Shown here in pieces: positions 44,310 through 54,598 of a stretch of 64,000 bases of DNA (positions are counted from its first letter, which is position 1; the number at the start of each line of letters is the position of its first letter). The DNA comes from Dipteris shenzhenensis (Eukaryota; Polypodiophyta; Polypodiopsida; Gleicheniales). The position numbers and the translations under genes are program-made. Under the pieces are notes generated by a model. It made no database searches, had not been told where the DNA came from, and saw nothing but the letters and a program-made list of their open reading frames with translations. The stretch lies in assembly GCA_047967505.1 (NCBI GenBank), contig CM106538.1. One strand, written 5' to 3'.

Positions 44310-45521
44310 ATGGCTTCAGGTCCCGATGTCTGTACATATGCTAGAAAAGAAAGATCTACAGATGCTAAGCGTCGTCCTTCTCAGCCTGCTTCACAGGATG
44401 ATGAGCTTACCATGGAGGCTCAATATGTGTTTGATACACTTAAGGATGACTTTCAGTAGTCACGACAGGAATGGGGCAAACCAGTTCCGGAGGTCACATA
44501 CAAATTGAAATTGCCCTCCCTTGTGAATCCTCTCAGAAAGCTATCTCAAACTACAGTAATTATTTTCTTTCCAGGAAGAATTCCAGCCGCCAGTGATGTT
44601 GCGCAATGGATCAAGTCTATCCTTGGAGGATGTTTTGTAGAGGGTGTCTACTTTGCCTCCAGAGGACTTTATGAGGTGCATTTATCAAATGCTTTGTGCA
44701 AGCAGAGGCTCCTTGAGCTTTCTCCCCTTTTTTACGGGAAGCAGATGGTACATGCCATGCCTTGGTCCCCAAACAAGGACTACCAAAGTCTTATACGTCA
44801 TCATTGTCCTGTATGGGTTGAGGTTGTTAACTTCCCGGACTATATGCATGAAGAATTGCCTGGCCTGGCTGCTTCATTGGGACAGGTCATTTGTCCTCCA
44901 CGCCCCATGGGAAATCGTAACAGATTTTGCATCCTCTGGGACACTGACACACCTACCCCTCCTTCTATTGCAGTGGAAGTTGAGGGTGTGCAATTGGGCA
45001 AAAAGTTTTTTGACTTGAAATGGGGTGTATTTGCAGGCGCTTGCTTTGCCTGCCACAAGTTTGGGCATCTAGCCTCTGAATGCCCAATGGTACTGCATCA
45101 ACCCCCTCCTAATGCCTTGCCGCCTCAGACAAGGGAAAAGAATGAGAATTTGCAAGCCAAGGTAGCAAATCGAAATGGGGCAAAGAATGCTAAACCAGTT
45201 AATCAGGTGCAATCACTTGTTGGAAAAGGGAAAGAAAAAGAAAAAGAGAAGATGAAGGAACCTGTGGGGACAGATCGGGATGGTTTTCAACAGCCTAAGA
45301 AGGTGGTTGTATTGAAGCAACGCCCCTTTCAATCTCGGCAATGGGATGCTTCCTCTCCCTTACCAGGACAGGCTTCCACTTCAGCTCTAGTCCTTCAAAA
45401 TTGGGTGGGGGTTTTGAAGAAGGGTATTCCCATATGTGATTTTGAAGAAAGGGAGAATGCCATATCTTTTATGGATCATGAAAGCCTGCAACCCATGCAG
45501 GCAGAGGCTTTGCCTCTCTGA
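44310..45521 (+). pseudogene. LINE b ORF1, RNA-binding protein with CCHC knuckle
   Basis: 403 codons from ATG 44310, open except for TAG at 44457. Domains: acidic start, a DUF4283-like RNA-binding fold (IIFFPGRIPAASDVAQWI, ASRGLYEVHLSN, MPWSPNKDY, PVWVEVVNFPDY), then FCILWDTDTPTP, the knuckle CFACHKFGHLASEC (intact CX2CX4HX4C) and a basic Lys-rich tail. The paralogues at 48197 and 50752 confirm the layout. Confidence 0.85.
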
Positions 45522-45563
45522 TATCTTGTTTCATACTTATACTTTCCTGTATATATCTCTTTC

Positions 45564-46514
45564 ATGCATCAAACACTTAAGTGCTTTACATACAATGTAC
45601 AGAGCCTCTGCAATGTCTCAAAGCGGAGGCTTTTCTGGAATTATGTACATAAAATGCAGCCAGATATTGTTTGTTTGCAAGAGCGTAATCAACACTCTAA
45701 GGCTGGTCATCATGATCACTTTGGCGGCTATGATATATATTATGCTGGTACCACTACCTACTCAGGGGTATGCATAATGGTTAGACATGAGCTGGAGCCC
45801 CAGTTAGCATTCAATGACAGCAGTGGCCGATGGATAGTCATACAATGTAATGTCAATGGTGACATTTTTGAGCTTGCATCAGTTTATGCCCCCCAGACCT
45901 TTGCCATGAGGGCTTCTCTATGGGATTCTTTAAGCAAATATCCATGGAGATCCAATGCATTTATCTGTGGAGATTTTAACAATGGCCATTGGACTACTGA
46001 TCATTGGGAGGTTGTCATTGGGAGATTTGTAGGGAAGATTCCTGGATGCCCTTTCTCTACTGCTCTGATATTGGACTGGAAACAAGTGCTTTCTAAAGTC
46101 AAATGGGCTCCTGATAATCATTTGGGGACAAACTCAATGAGGAAAGAAAGTATTCATTGGAGTGCCATCTTTGACATTCCACTTGCTTTACAGGAACCGG
46201 TTCGGGCATATAATCTCATGAAATTGGGAATTAGATACATCAATGATGTGGTAGATGATCACGGCCATGTCTTATCTTTTCCTCAAGCCACTGCCTCTTA
46301 TGCTTTGGGAATGCATCATAGATTGATATGGAAGAAAATTGCTGATCTCTTGCATCCATTTCTACCTATTCCCCCTGTGGCTGACACAGCTACAAGCTTC
46401 TTCAACCTGCCCCTTGGATTCATCAATATGCTAATACTCTATGGCATATCAGGCAGCCCCTTTCATGGTGGCGGAAGAATCTCCGACTATTATGGAGGTG
46501 TAAAATGCCTTTGA
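45564..46514 (+). pseudogene. LINE b ORF2: endonuclease fused in frame to post-RT region
   Basis: 316 codons. The apurinic-type endonuclease covers CFTYNVQSLC, IVCLQERNQ, LASVYAPQT and FICGDFNN (about residues 6-140). After FNN it goes to GHWTTDHWEVVIGRF and GCPFSTALILDWKQ, which in copy e lies behind the RT. So linker and RT are deleted but the frame is kept, giving an endonuclease-to-tail fusion. Confidence 0.85.
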
Positions 46515-46968
46515 AACAAAGACTCTTTCTTTGGAGATGCATGACCGGCACATTGTCAGTGGGAATCACACTTGCCAAACGTCACATTGCACCACCCACC
46601 TGTTTACGGTGTCACGCTCCTTTAGAGATTGTCCCTCATTTGCTTTGGCATTGCTCGTCTACTCGGAATCTCCTTGGGAAAATTTCAGATCTTCTTCGCC
46701 TCCGTTTCCCGAGTCACATATTTGGGAACATTTTTGGCTATTTGGCAGATTTAGGAGGCCTTTATCTCAATACTCACTCTTTCTCTCATGGGTGAGATAT
46801 TGGGCTCTTTGGACAATCTGGGAAGAGCACAATTTGGCATACTTGGGCCGCCAGTTTCAAAAGTCATACGAATCTTTTAGAGCTTCATTGCGGCAATCTT
46901 TATATGATGCCTGCCATGAGGGTGATATGCATGCATCTTGCATTGAGCTTTTCTTTTTATGCTTCTGA
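46505..46968 (+). pseudogene. LINE b zinc-binding C-terminus, frameshifted
   Basis: MPLKQRLFLWRCMTGTLSVG, then PTCLRCHAPLEIVPHLLWHC, as in copies a and c. A frameshift near 46700-46790 moves the end (VRYWALWTIWEEHNLAYLG) to another frame, ending at 46968. Confidence 0.82.
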
Positions 46969-47061
46969 TCTATGGGATACTCTCCATTTTTGGAGACTTT
47001 CCCTCTTGTAAAGTTATGACAATATAAATACAGTGCACTGGATTTTACCAAAAAAACTAAA

Positions 47062-47610
47062 GTGTGTGTGTGAGAGGCTTTTCTTTTGGAGATGCATAGT
47101 GGGAGCTTTTTCCATTGGGGTGAAATTGGCAGCACGTCGTATTGCTTCCTCTTCCTACCCCCGTTGCTCTCATCACCGTGAGACAGTTCCCCATTTGTTA
47201 TGGTCTTGCCCGCACTCTCGGATATTGATCACTCATGTCTCTCATTTGCTGCGGCTTCGGTTTCCCTCTATCAGATTCGGGAAACTCTTTTGGATGTTTG
47301 GATGCTTCTCATCTCAGATGTCTCCATTCCTCCTTTTCTTTCACTGGGCTCGTTTTTGGGTACTATGGACTATTTGGACACAGAGACTGCATTTTAGGAT
47401 GGGACAACAGTTTCCTCAGGCATATGCTTTCTTCAGAATGTCCCTCAAGCAATCTTTATATGATAGTTATGCTGCGAGGGACTTGGATGCTACTAGCCTT
47501 GAAGTGTTTTTTGACTGTTTTTGAGTTCTTCCATTAGGCTCTCTTTTGGAGTCTAATGTCATGTACATTGATTTCATGTTAATAATATAGTTACTGATTT
47601 CACAAAAAAA
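47062..47610 (+). mobile_element. LINE copy c, 5'-truncated
   Basis: Starts within AGGCTTTTCTTTTGGAG directly after GTGTGTGTGTGAG, so truncation point and microsatellite touch. Encodes the zinc domain CSHHRETVPHLLWSCPH and the Trp-rich end to 47524. The 3' UTR differs from copy a only in its last part (ACTGATTTCAC) before the A-tail 47604-47610, followed by GTGTGTGTGTGAGAGAG. Confidence 0.88.
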
Positions 47611-47794
47611 GTGTGTGTGTGAGAGAGAGAGTGTGTGTGTAGTGTGTGTGCATAAGAGTGGTGTGTGGTTGAGTGTGTGTGAGAGAGAAGTGTGTCAGAG
47701 ATTCCATGCTAGCCCTCGTGCTCCCACGCTACAGCTGCTTGTTTCTCCCTCCGTTTGACACCCTTGAAGTTCCTTTTGACGTCCGTTTTCTGTC

Positions 47795-48130
47795 CCGTAC
47801 GCTCTGTCAGAAAATCTGATTTTTTTTTCGTACTATCAAAAATCCGTACGATTTCGTCCGTACAGTCAAAAAAATCCATACAGTCCGTATAGTTTTGTCT
47901 GTACAGTCGTGGAAGTCTGTACAGTTTGCTTGCTAGGAAAAAAATTTTTTTTTCCCAAGAATCCGTACGGTCAGAAAATCCATACGATTTTGTCAGTACA
48001 GCCAGAAAAGTCCGTACAATTTGTCCATACAATTTTGTCCGTACAGCCTGCCTGTCAGTGAAATTTTTTTCTTCCGTACTGTCTAAAATCCGTACGATTT
48101 CGTCCATACAGCCAGGAAAACACCGTACAG
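47795..48130 (+). promoter_or_regulatory. CGTAC-rich 5' leader of LINE d
   Basis: Ten CGTAC pentamers in about 340 bp, with further TGTAC and CATAC variants in the same rhythm (TCCGTACGATTT..GTCCGTACAG). Spacing is about 15-40 bp, as in copy b. CATAC forms are what decay of a methylated CG would leave. Confidence 0.65.
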
Positions 48131-48196
48131 TTTTGTACCTGCAGTGCTTTCCTCCTTGTAAAGCGTTGCTACTTCCAAGTTTTTTCCTTAACTAGA

Positions 48197-49431
48197 ATGG
48201 CAGATTATTCCTATGAGAAAACCTTTCACAAAGATAAGTCGGTTTCCAACAAGAAACAAAAACAGGTGATGGATTCAGATGATTCCCTTCATGACTGTGC
48301 TGAGGCTCAGCTTGTTTATGAGGTTATGCATGAAGGGTTTGAAGACACCCGTAAAGGTTGGAAAGATCCACTTCCCACCACTGGCATTATGGTGGAAGTG
48401 GATGATATATTTGATCCAGTTAAGGAGTATGCAAAGCATGCCATTATAATTTTCTTCCCAGGACGGATGCCTGCTGCTGCAAATGTTGGGAATTGGTTGA
48501 CTCGAACCCTGGGTGGTTCTTATGTCAAAAAGTTCATTATGCAGCGAGGGGCTTTTTTGAGATCATCATGACTGATGAGGAGCACCGTCAGGTTTTGCTG
48601 GAGCACTCTCCTCTTTTCTATGGCTAGCAGATGGTCCATGTTCTGCCTTGGTCTCCCACCTGGGATTACTAGGCATTGATTTGGCATCGTTGCCCTGTTT
48701 GGGTAGAAGTTGTGGTTTTTCCTCAATGCTTGTCTTCTCTTCTACCTAAAATTGCAGCTTTGCTCGGTAAGGTGGTATGTCCACCACGACCCAATGGAAA
48801 TTCGAATCGCTTCTGCATTTTGTGGGATACAGATCATCCCACTCCAGCTTCATATTCGGTCACTGTGAATAATGTTTCCATGGGGAGTGCCTTTTACAAG
48901 CTCAAGTGGGGGCTGTTTGCAGGTGCTTGCTTTGAATGCAAGCAATTTGGGCACATGGCTTCACAATGCCCTTTCCGAGCTTCACGGATGCTAGTGCAAG
49001 CTGAAATGGTTCAGCCTTTGAATAAGAATGCAAATGCCTCTTCTGTGGTAAAAAACAAAGGGGTCAAACAGTTTTTCTTTGTTCAAGACAAAGGCAAAGC
49101 CCCGGCTGTCTCACATGGTAATGCTTCTTTTCCTGTGCCTTTGTCCTCTCCACCTCAGGGGAAGGGGGAAAATTTTTTGACTGATGGATGGCAAACTCCT
49201 CGCAAAGTGATCTCCCCTAGGCGACCTTTGCCTTCTCGGACTTGGAGTGGTGCATCCTCTCATGGGAAAACACCTGCTGAAAACTCTGGTGTTGGCTTGA
49301 CTTGGGCTGCTATGACTGCAAATCAGGCCTTGTTTCCTGAAGAAGAAGTTGCTGCACTTTTGTCCTCTCCTCAGGCTGATGCTTCATCCCAGGGCAGAGG
49401 CCCGGACATTGAGGTGGAAATGCAGACGTAG
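48197..49431 (+). pseudogene. LINE d ORF1, frameshifted
   Basis: ATG 48197 (MADYSYEKTF). The DUF4283-like part has FFPGRMPAAANVGNWLTR. A frameshift lies near 48530 and two TAG codons follow (48627 and 48669 regions), both where copy e has CAG (GQQMVH, DYQALI). From 48676 the frame is open: VCPPRPNGNSNRFCILWDTD, knuckle CFECKQFGHMASQC, basic tail, end at 49431. Confidence 0.85.
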
Positions 49432-49475
49432 ACAGCCCGTTAGTTGCTGTACATACCTGTCCCATAACTGTAAAT

Positions 49476-50015
49476 ATGCTTGATCATCTGAAGTGTGTTA
49501 CTCTCAATGTACAGGGAATGTGTGATGGTCGCAAATGGAAACTAGTCTGGATGTATATCGGGCAATTGCAGCCTGATATAATTGCTTTGCAAGAGCATAA
49601 TCAGCATATGTATGCTGGTCAAATAGGCCATTTTGCTGGTTATGATATCTTCTATGCTGGAGAGCACTCCTTTTCTGGTGTGGCTTTTTTGGTAAAGCAT
49701 GACCTTCAACCTGTTGTGGCTCTCAATGATCGCCATGGTAGATGGATTATTGTTCAATGCCTTGTTCAAGGGAAAATTTTTGAATTTGCATCGGTTTATG
49801 CCCCCCAGTCTTCTCGTGATAGAGCTTTGATCTGGGCTGCCATACATACTTATCCATGGCGACAACATGCCTTCATTTGTGGTGACTTTAATAATGCCCC
49901 TCAATCGGGTGACAACACCTTAGGCCACACTCATATGTTGGCTTCTGAAACACAAGCATGGTCTGATTTTTGGCTTCAGTTGCGCCTGGTTGATCTCTGG
50001 AAGGAATTGCAGTGA
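49476..50015 (+). pseudogene. LINE d ORF2 endonuclease
   Basis: MLDHLKCVTLNVQGMCD starts the domain; IIALQEHNQ, FASVYAPQS, FICGDFNNAPQSGDN and the LRLVDLWKEL end follow, so the endonuclease is nearly complete. The usual E of the LQE(N/H) motif and the GDFN Asp/Asn are present. TGA at 50013 stops it where RT should follow. Confidence 0.85.
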
Positions 50016-50635
50016 ACCTTTGGAGATCCAGGTTCGGAGCCGATCCTACTTACCCTCGTTGCCTCTCTGCTTCGGAGACTATTCAGCATTGTTTATGGGA
50101 TTGCAGAAAGGCGAGGATGATTTGGATGGGGGTAGCTAGGATTTTCAGTCACTTTGCCCACTCCCCATTCTTTATGACATGGGGCTCAGTGGCTTGGCTT
50201 TCTCTTACAGGGCCTCAGGTATTCTATGAGAGACTTGACTCCTCTTGGGCCATTTTGGTTCGACGTCATCAGATTGAGTCCTGTTCGTTGGATGTGATAC
50301 CACACCTTCCTTTTACAGATGTACATGCCTTTGTGGATACTTCTTGGGAGATTTTAGCGAGCATAGCATCCTGGCATATCTGGAGAGCTAGATGCACAGA
50401 GGCTATGGAGGGTACTCAGGTTCATCCCTCGCACACTTTGGCTAGTATCTGGACAGACACCGTACATACTTTGATGGTCGTATGGATGAGTATACAGGGA
50501 GACTCCCATGCAGCCTCAGCTAGGAGGGCTTCTTTCTTCAGGGAATGGAAGGATTCTTTTTTCTTCTCTAAGATTCCTACAGGGTTGAGGTGGCACTTTC
50601 AGCCTCAGCCTTGGTTGTTTTCCACCTCACTTTGA
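50012..50635 (+). pseudogene. Zinc-binding C-terminus of a second LINE lineage
   Basis: RSRFGADPTYPRCLSASETI...HCLWDCRKARMIW, then a Trp-rich helical part (ASIASWHIWRARC) to TGA 50633. First Cys of the C-x2-C is Tyr (YPRC). It differs clearly from copies a-c and resembles the remnant at 31.4-31.9 kb, so copy d is a mosaic or a different subfamily. Confidence 0.8.
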
Positions 50636-50751
50636 GGGGGTTTTATTTATCCTCATAATTTCATGATGTTGTATTTCCGCTCAGAGCTTGCTCTAGCGAG
50701 TTTCTTTCTTAATAGAAGTCTCTTTTTTGCCAAAAAAAAAGAAAAGAAGAC

Positions 50752-51986
50752 ATGGCTGAATACTCTTATGAAAAAACTTTTTAAAAGGATCGATCGGTTC
50801 AATGCAAAAAGCAAAAGCAGGCTGAGGGTCAATGCTGACCTTGTGCATGATCCTGTTGAAGCACAACTGGTTTATGATGTCATGCAGGAAGGATTTGCAG
50901 ACACAAGGAAAGTGTGGCAAGACTCTGTTCCATCGGTTGGTCTCATGGTTGAAGTGGGTGAAATTGTGGATCCAGTTAGAGAATATGCAAAAAATGCAGT
51001 CATTTTATTTTTCCTAGGTTGGATGCCACCTGCTACAGAGGTAGGCAACTGGTTGACCCGAACACTGGTTGGCTCGTTTGTTCTTAAGGTACACTATGCA
51101 GCCAGAGGCTTTTTTGAGGCCATCATGGTAGATGAGATTCATAGGCAAATGCTTTTGGAACATTTGCCACTCTTTTTTGGGCAGCAAATGGTGCACGTTT
51201 TGCCATGGTCCCCCACAAGGGATTATCAGGCTCTGATTCGACATCGATGTCCGGTCTGGGTTGAAGTTGTAGACTTCCCGCAATGCATGGCTTCACTCTT
51301 GCCTAAAATTGGAGCAACTTTAGGCAAATTGATTTGCCCACCGCGGCCTAACGGCAACTCTAATCGATTTTGCATTCTCTGGGATACTGATAATCCCATA
51401 CCGGAGTCTTATTCAGTCATAGTGAACAATGTTGACATAGGAAGTGCATTTTATAAATTGAAATGGGGATTATTTGCAGGAGCCTGCTTTGAATGTAAAA
51501 AATTTGGGCACATGGCTTCACAGTGTCCACTAAGTCAGCATAAAATGCCTCCTGGTACTTTGCCTGCTCAGATGCCCAATAAGGATGCTTCTGCATCTAT
51601 TGGAAATAAAAATAAAGGTAATAGACAGTTTTTGTGAATTAGGATAAAGGCAAAGCCCGAGTTGTTTCAAATGGGAGTGCTTCTTCCCCTTCGCTTCCTG
51701 CTATTCAACCCTCAGCAAAAGGACCAAAAACTCCAATTGATGGATGGCAAAGTCCAAGAAAAGTTATTTCTGTTGGACGACCTCCACCCCCTCGCACTTG
51801 GAATGATGCATCTTCTAGTGGAAACTCTCTAGAGGTCAACTCAGGAATTGGAATCACATGGGCTGCAGTGACAGCGAGCAGAACCCTCTTCCCTGAAGAA
51901 GAGGTTGCTGCATTGCTGTCTACTCCTCAGGCGGATGTTTCTTGTTAGGGAAGAGGCCCTGACCCTGAGGTAGAAATGCAGGATTG
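50752..51986 (+). pseudogene. LINE e ORF1
   Basis: ATG 50752 (MAEYSYEKTF, then TAA). A frameshift leads to the frame ending at 51637: HDPVEAQLVYDVMQEGF, VILFFLGWMPPATEVGNW, QQMVHVLPWSPTRDYQALI, knuckle CFECKKFGHMASQC. After TGA 51637 the basic tail continues to 51986 with a TAG in place of a Gln (GRGPDPEVEMQ context). Confidence 0.84.
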
Positions 51987-52043
51987 ACATCCTGAAGGTT
52001 GCTGCTGTACATAACTGTTTTTTTCCTATATATATCTGTAAAT

Positions 52044-53484
52044 ATGCTTGCTCATATCAAATGCTTTACATTAAATGTTCAGGGGATGTGCGATAGTAGG
52101 AAATGGAAATCTGTTCGGCAAGGATGCCCCCTCAGTGCTTTACTATTTGCCATAGCCACGCATCCAATGCTTCAATATTTGGACCACCTCTTGGACACTG
52201 GCATGTTGCAAATTGCTGGCAACCGTAGCATGATCCCTTAAGCATATGCTGATGATTCTTTCTTTACCCCGAAAAATACTCAGAGCGATCTCTCTTTGAT
52301 TATGCAGGCTCTTTTTACATATGGTTTAGCTGCTGGTCTTCATGTGAATTTTCAGAGTCCAAGCTTTTGCCATTGCATGCTAAAGACTGGCATAGTCTTT
52401 TGTGGCCTAGGGAAATTGTTCCAACTTCTCAATTGATTCGACATCTTGGCTATCCTCTAGGTTGGGGGCTCACTTGTTCTCAACAAACTGATTGGGTGCT
52501 CACAAAGTTGAAGGCAAAACTTGAATATTGGAAGCTTGCAACTTGGCCATTACATGTTCGTTTGCGAATAACGCAATCCATTTTGATAGCATACATACAA
52601 TTCTATCTGCCCCTCATCATGTTTACTAAGGCAGATCTGGTTTCCTTTATGTCTGCTATCATGGAGATTTTCTAGTGTTCAAAAAATGGCAAGAAAAGTC
52701 TCAGATTACTCTCTATGCATCGTCTCTGTTCTCCAAAGATGCACGGGGGTTTGAACATACTCAATCTTCAAATGCATATACTTGCTCTCAGGGGAAAATG
52801 ATGTTGCAGTTTATGCAAGGGGATCAGCCTTGGGCTTTCATGATCCGCTCTCTTTTGTTGCATATTGATACTTTTGCTTTTGGGCATTGGCAGCCTACAC
52901 AGTGGGATTTTCTATTTGGCTCCATTCAAGGCAAGATCAGAGGTTGCCCTTTTATCTTTCGTTTGCTTCTTGATTGGAAGAATATTTTATCTCACTTGGA
53001 ATGGAATGGCAGAGATTCTTTGTCGGGAAACTCCCTGAGGGCTGAGAATATTTATTGGTCCAAAGTATTCCACCCTCCTTTGGCTATACAAGAACCCAAG
53101 CGTTCTTATTTTATATCTTTCAAAGGTATTTCTTCTGTGGTGGATGTACTTCAGGATGATGGCACTCTTTTATCTTTTTCTGCGGCTGCTAGCAAGTATG
53201 GTTTGGGAGCTCATTATCGTCCTTTATGGCATAAAATTTCAGAAATGCTTCAATCTTTCTTGCCAGTACCTGGTTTGGAACTTCAGGACAGGCTTGAGGA
53301 TTGGACTCTCCATTCTTCATCTTCTTCAGCCCATCCTTTGAAGCTCTCACATATCACAGTGTCTTCTCTGTATAAAGTGTTGTTACATCCGCCTTGGGTT
53401 TCTGATAGAGCCAATTCTATTTGGCATATGGATCGCCCACTAAAGTGGTGGAGAAAGCGGCTGCGTCTCCTTTGGCATTATTAA
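52044..53484 (+). pseudogene. LINE e ORF2: start joined to RT palm and connection
   Basis: MLAHIKCFTLNVQGMCD (endonuclease start) joins after about 27 codons to VRQGCPLSALLFAI, the RT motif before the active site; after a TAA comes AYADDSFF, the intact YADD box. 52367-53484 holds the thumb/connection part (LIRHLGYPLGWGL, LATWPLHVRLRI) and the GHWQPTQWDFLFG region. Endonuclease and RT fingers are deleted. Confidence 0.83.
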
Positions 53485-54380
53485 ATCCCTCTTTGGCAAC
53501 AGCTTTTCCTTTGGCGAGTCCTACTTGGCATTTTTCCATCTGGTCAGTTACTCGCGCATAGACATATTACCCTGGCTGTTTGCCACAGATGTCTACATTT
53601 TGCTGAATCTGTGCTTCACATTTTCTGGCATTGTTCACATACTTGTGATTTCCTCGCTCTCATTCATCAGGGCCTTCAAGCAAGATTTCCTACTGTTACT
53701 TTTGGTAGGTTCTTCTGGTTATTTGGTTTTCATCCCGCTAGACAGGGTTTTGATTTTATTTTTTGTTTGGGTGTGCTACTGGGCACTTTGGACTCTATGG
53801 ATGGACATAAAATTTCAGAAATGCTTCAACCTTTGTTGCCGGTACCTCGTTTGGAACTTCAGGATAGGCTTGAGGATTGGACTCTGCATTCTTCCTCTTC
53901 TTCAGCCCGTCCTTTGAAGCTCTCACATATCATAGTGCTGTATAAAGTGTTGTTGCCTCCGCCTTGGGTTTCTGACAGGGCCAATTCTGTTTGGCATATG
54001 GATCGCCCATCAAAGTGGTGGAGAAAGCGGCTACGTCTCCTTTGGCATTATAAAGTCCCTTTGCGGCAACAACTTTTCCTGTGGCGAGTCCTACTTGGCA
54101 TTTTTCCATATGGGTAGTTACTCACACATAGACATATTACCCGGGCTGTTTGCCACAGATGTCTACATTCTGTTGAATCTGTGCCTCACATTTTCTGGCA
54201 GTCCACATACTTGTGATTTCCTCGCTCTCATTTGTCAGGGGCTTCGAGGGAGATTTCGTATTGTTACTTTTAGCAGGTTTTTCTAGTTATTTGGTTTTCA
54301 TCCCGCTAGACAGGGTTTTGATTTATTTTTTGTCTGGGTGCGCTACCGGGCACTTTGGACTCTATGGATGGACAGAAATC
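53229..54380 (+). repeat. 576-bp tandem duplication in LINE e
   Basis: ATAAAATTTCAGAAATGCTTCAA at 53231 and 53807. Each unit runs from HKISEMLQ through the zinc domain (CHRCLHFAES, HIFWHCSHTCDF) to TLDSMDG. 576 is a multiple of 3, so the first junction is in frame. Units differ by scattered substitutions and small deletions. Confidence 0.9.
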
Positions 54381-54598
54381 ATAGAGCCTTTGGTGATCCT
54401 ACTTTTCCATCTTTAGTTTTTTTCAAACGACCTCTACGGCAATCGTTTTATGATTGCTTTTAGACTCATCTGATTGATCATGATGTATATATGGCTTATA
54501 CTGAAAATTTCAGTTGAGGAGTAGTTACTCCGCTTTTGGAGTAATTACGAATGTAATTATTTCACAGCGATAAAATATTTATTCTCACCAAAAAAAAA

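Larger units (their letters stand above)
43692..47061 (+). mobile_element. LINE copy b, 5' end to A-tail with ORF2 deletion
   Basis: Begins behind GT/GA repeats with a CGTAC-rich leader, then ORF1 (44310), ORF2 endonuclease (45564), the post-RT region and zinc domain (to 46968), 3' UTR ATTTTACC and an A-tail (47050-47061), followed by GTGTGTGTGTGAG. The whole RT is missing. Confidence 0.88.
47611..50749 (+). mobile_element. LINE copy d, ORF2 deleted, mosaic C-terminus
   Basis: GT/GA repeat (47611-47700), CGTAC-rich leader, ORF1, ORF2 endonuclease, a zinc domain of another LINE lineage (50012-50635), a 3' UTR ending TTTTGCC and an A-rich tail (50732-50749). Copy e starts immediately after the tail without a GT repeat. 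Confidence 0.86.
50752..54598 (+). mobile_element. LINE copy e with ORF1 and RT-end ORF2
   Basis: Starts at its ORF1 ATG, directly behind the tail of copy d, so the leader is missing. ORF1 50752-51986, ORF2 52044-54463 with endonuclease and RT start deleted, a 576-bp tandem duplication, then 3' UTR ATTCTCACC and A-tail (54590-54598), followed by GTGTGTGTGTGTGAG. Confidence 0.86.

Noticed and set aside
43668-44310. 173- and 184-codon open frames in the LINE b leader
   Set aside because: Overlapping frames produced by the CGTAC/TTTCC-rich leader; not kept in copy d.
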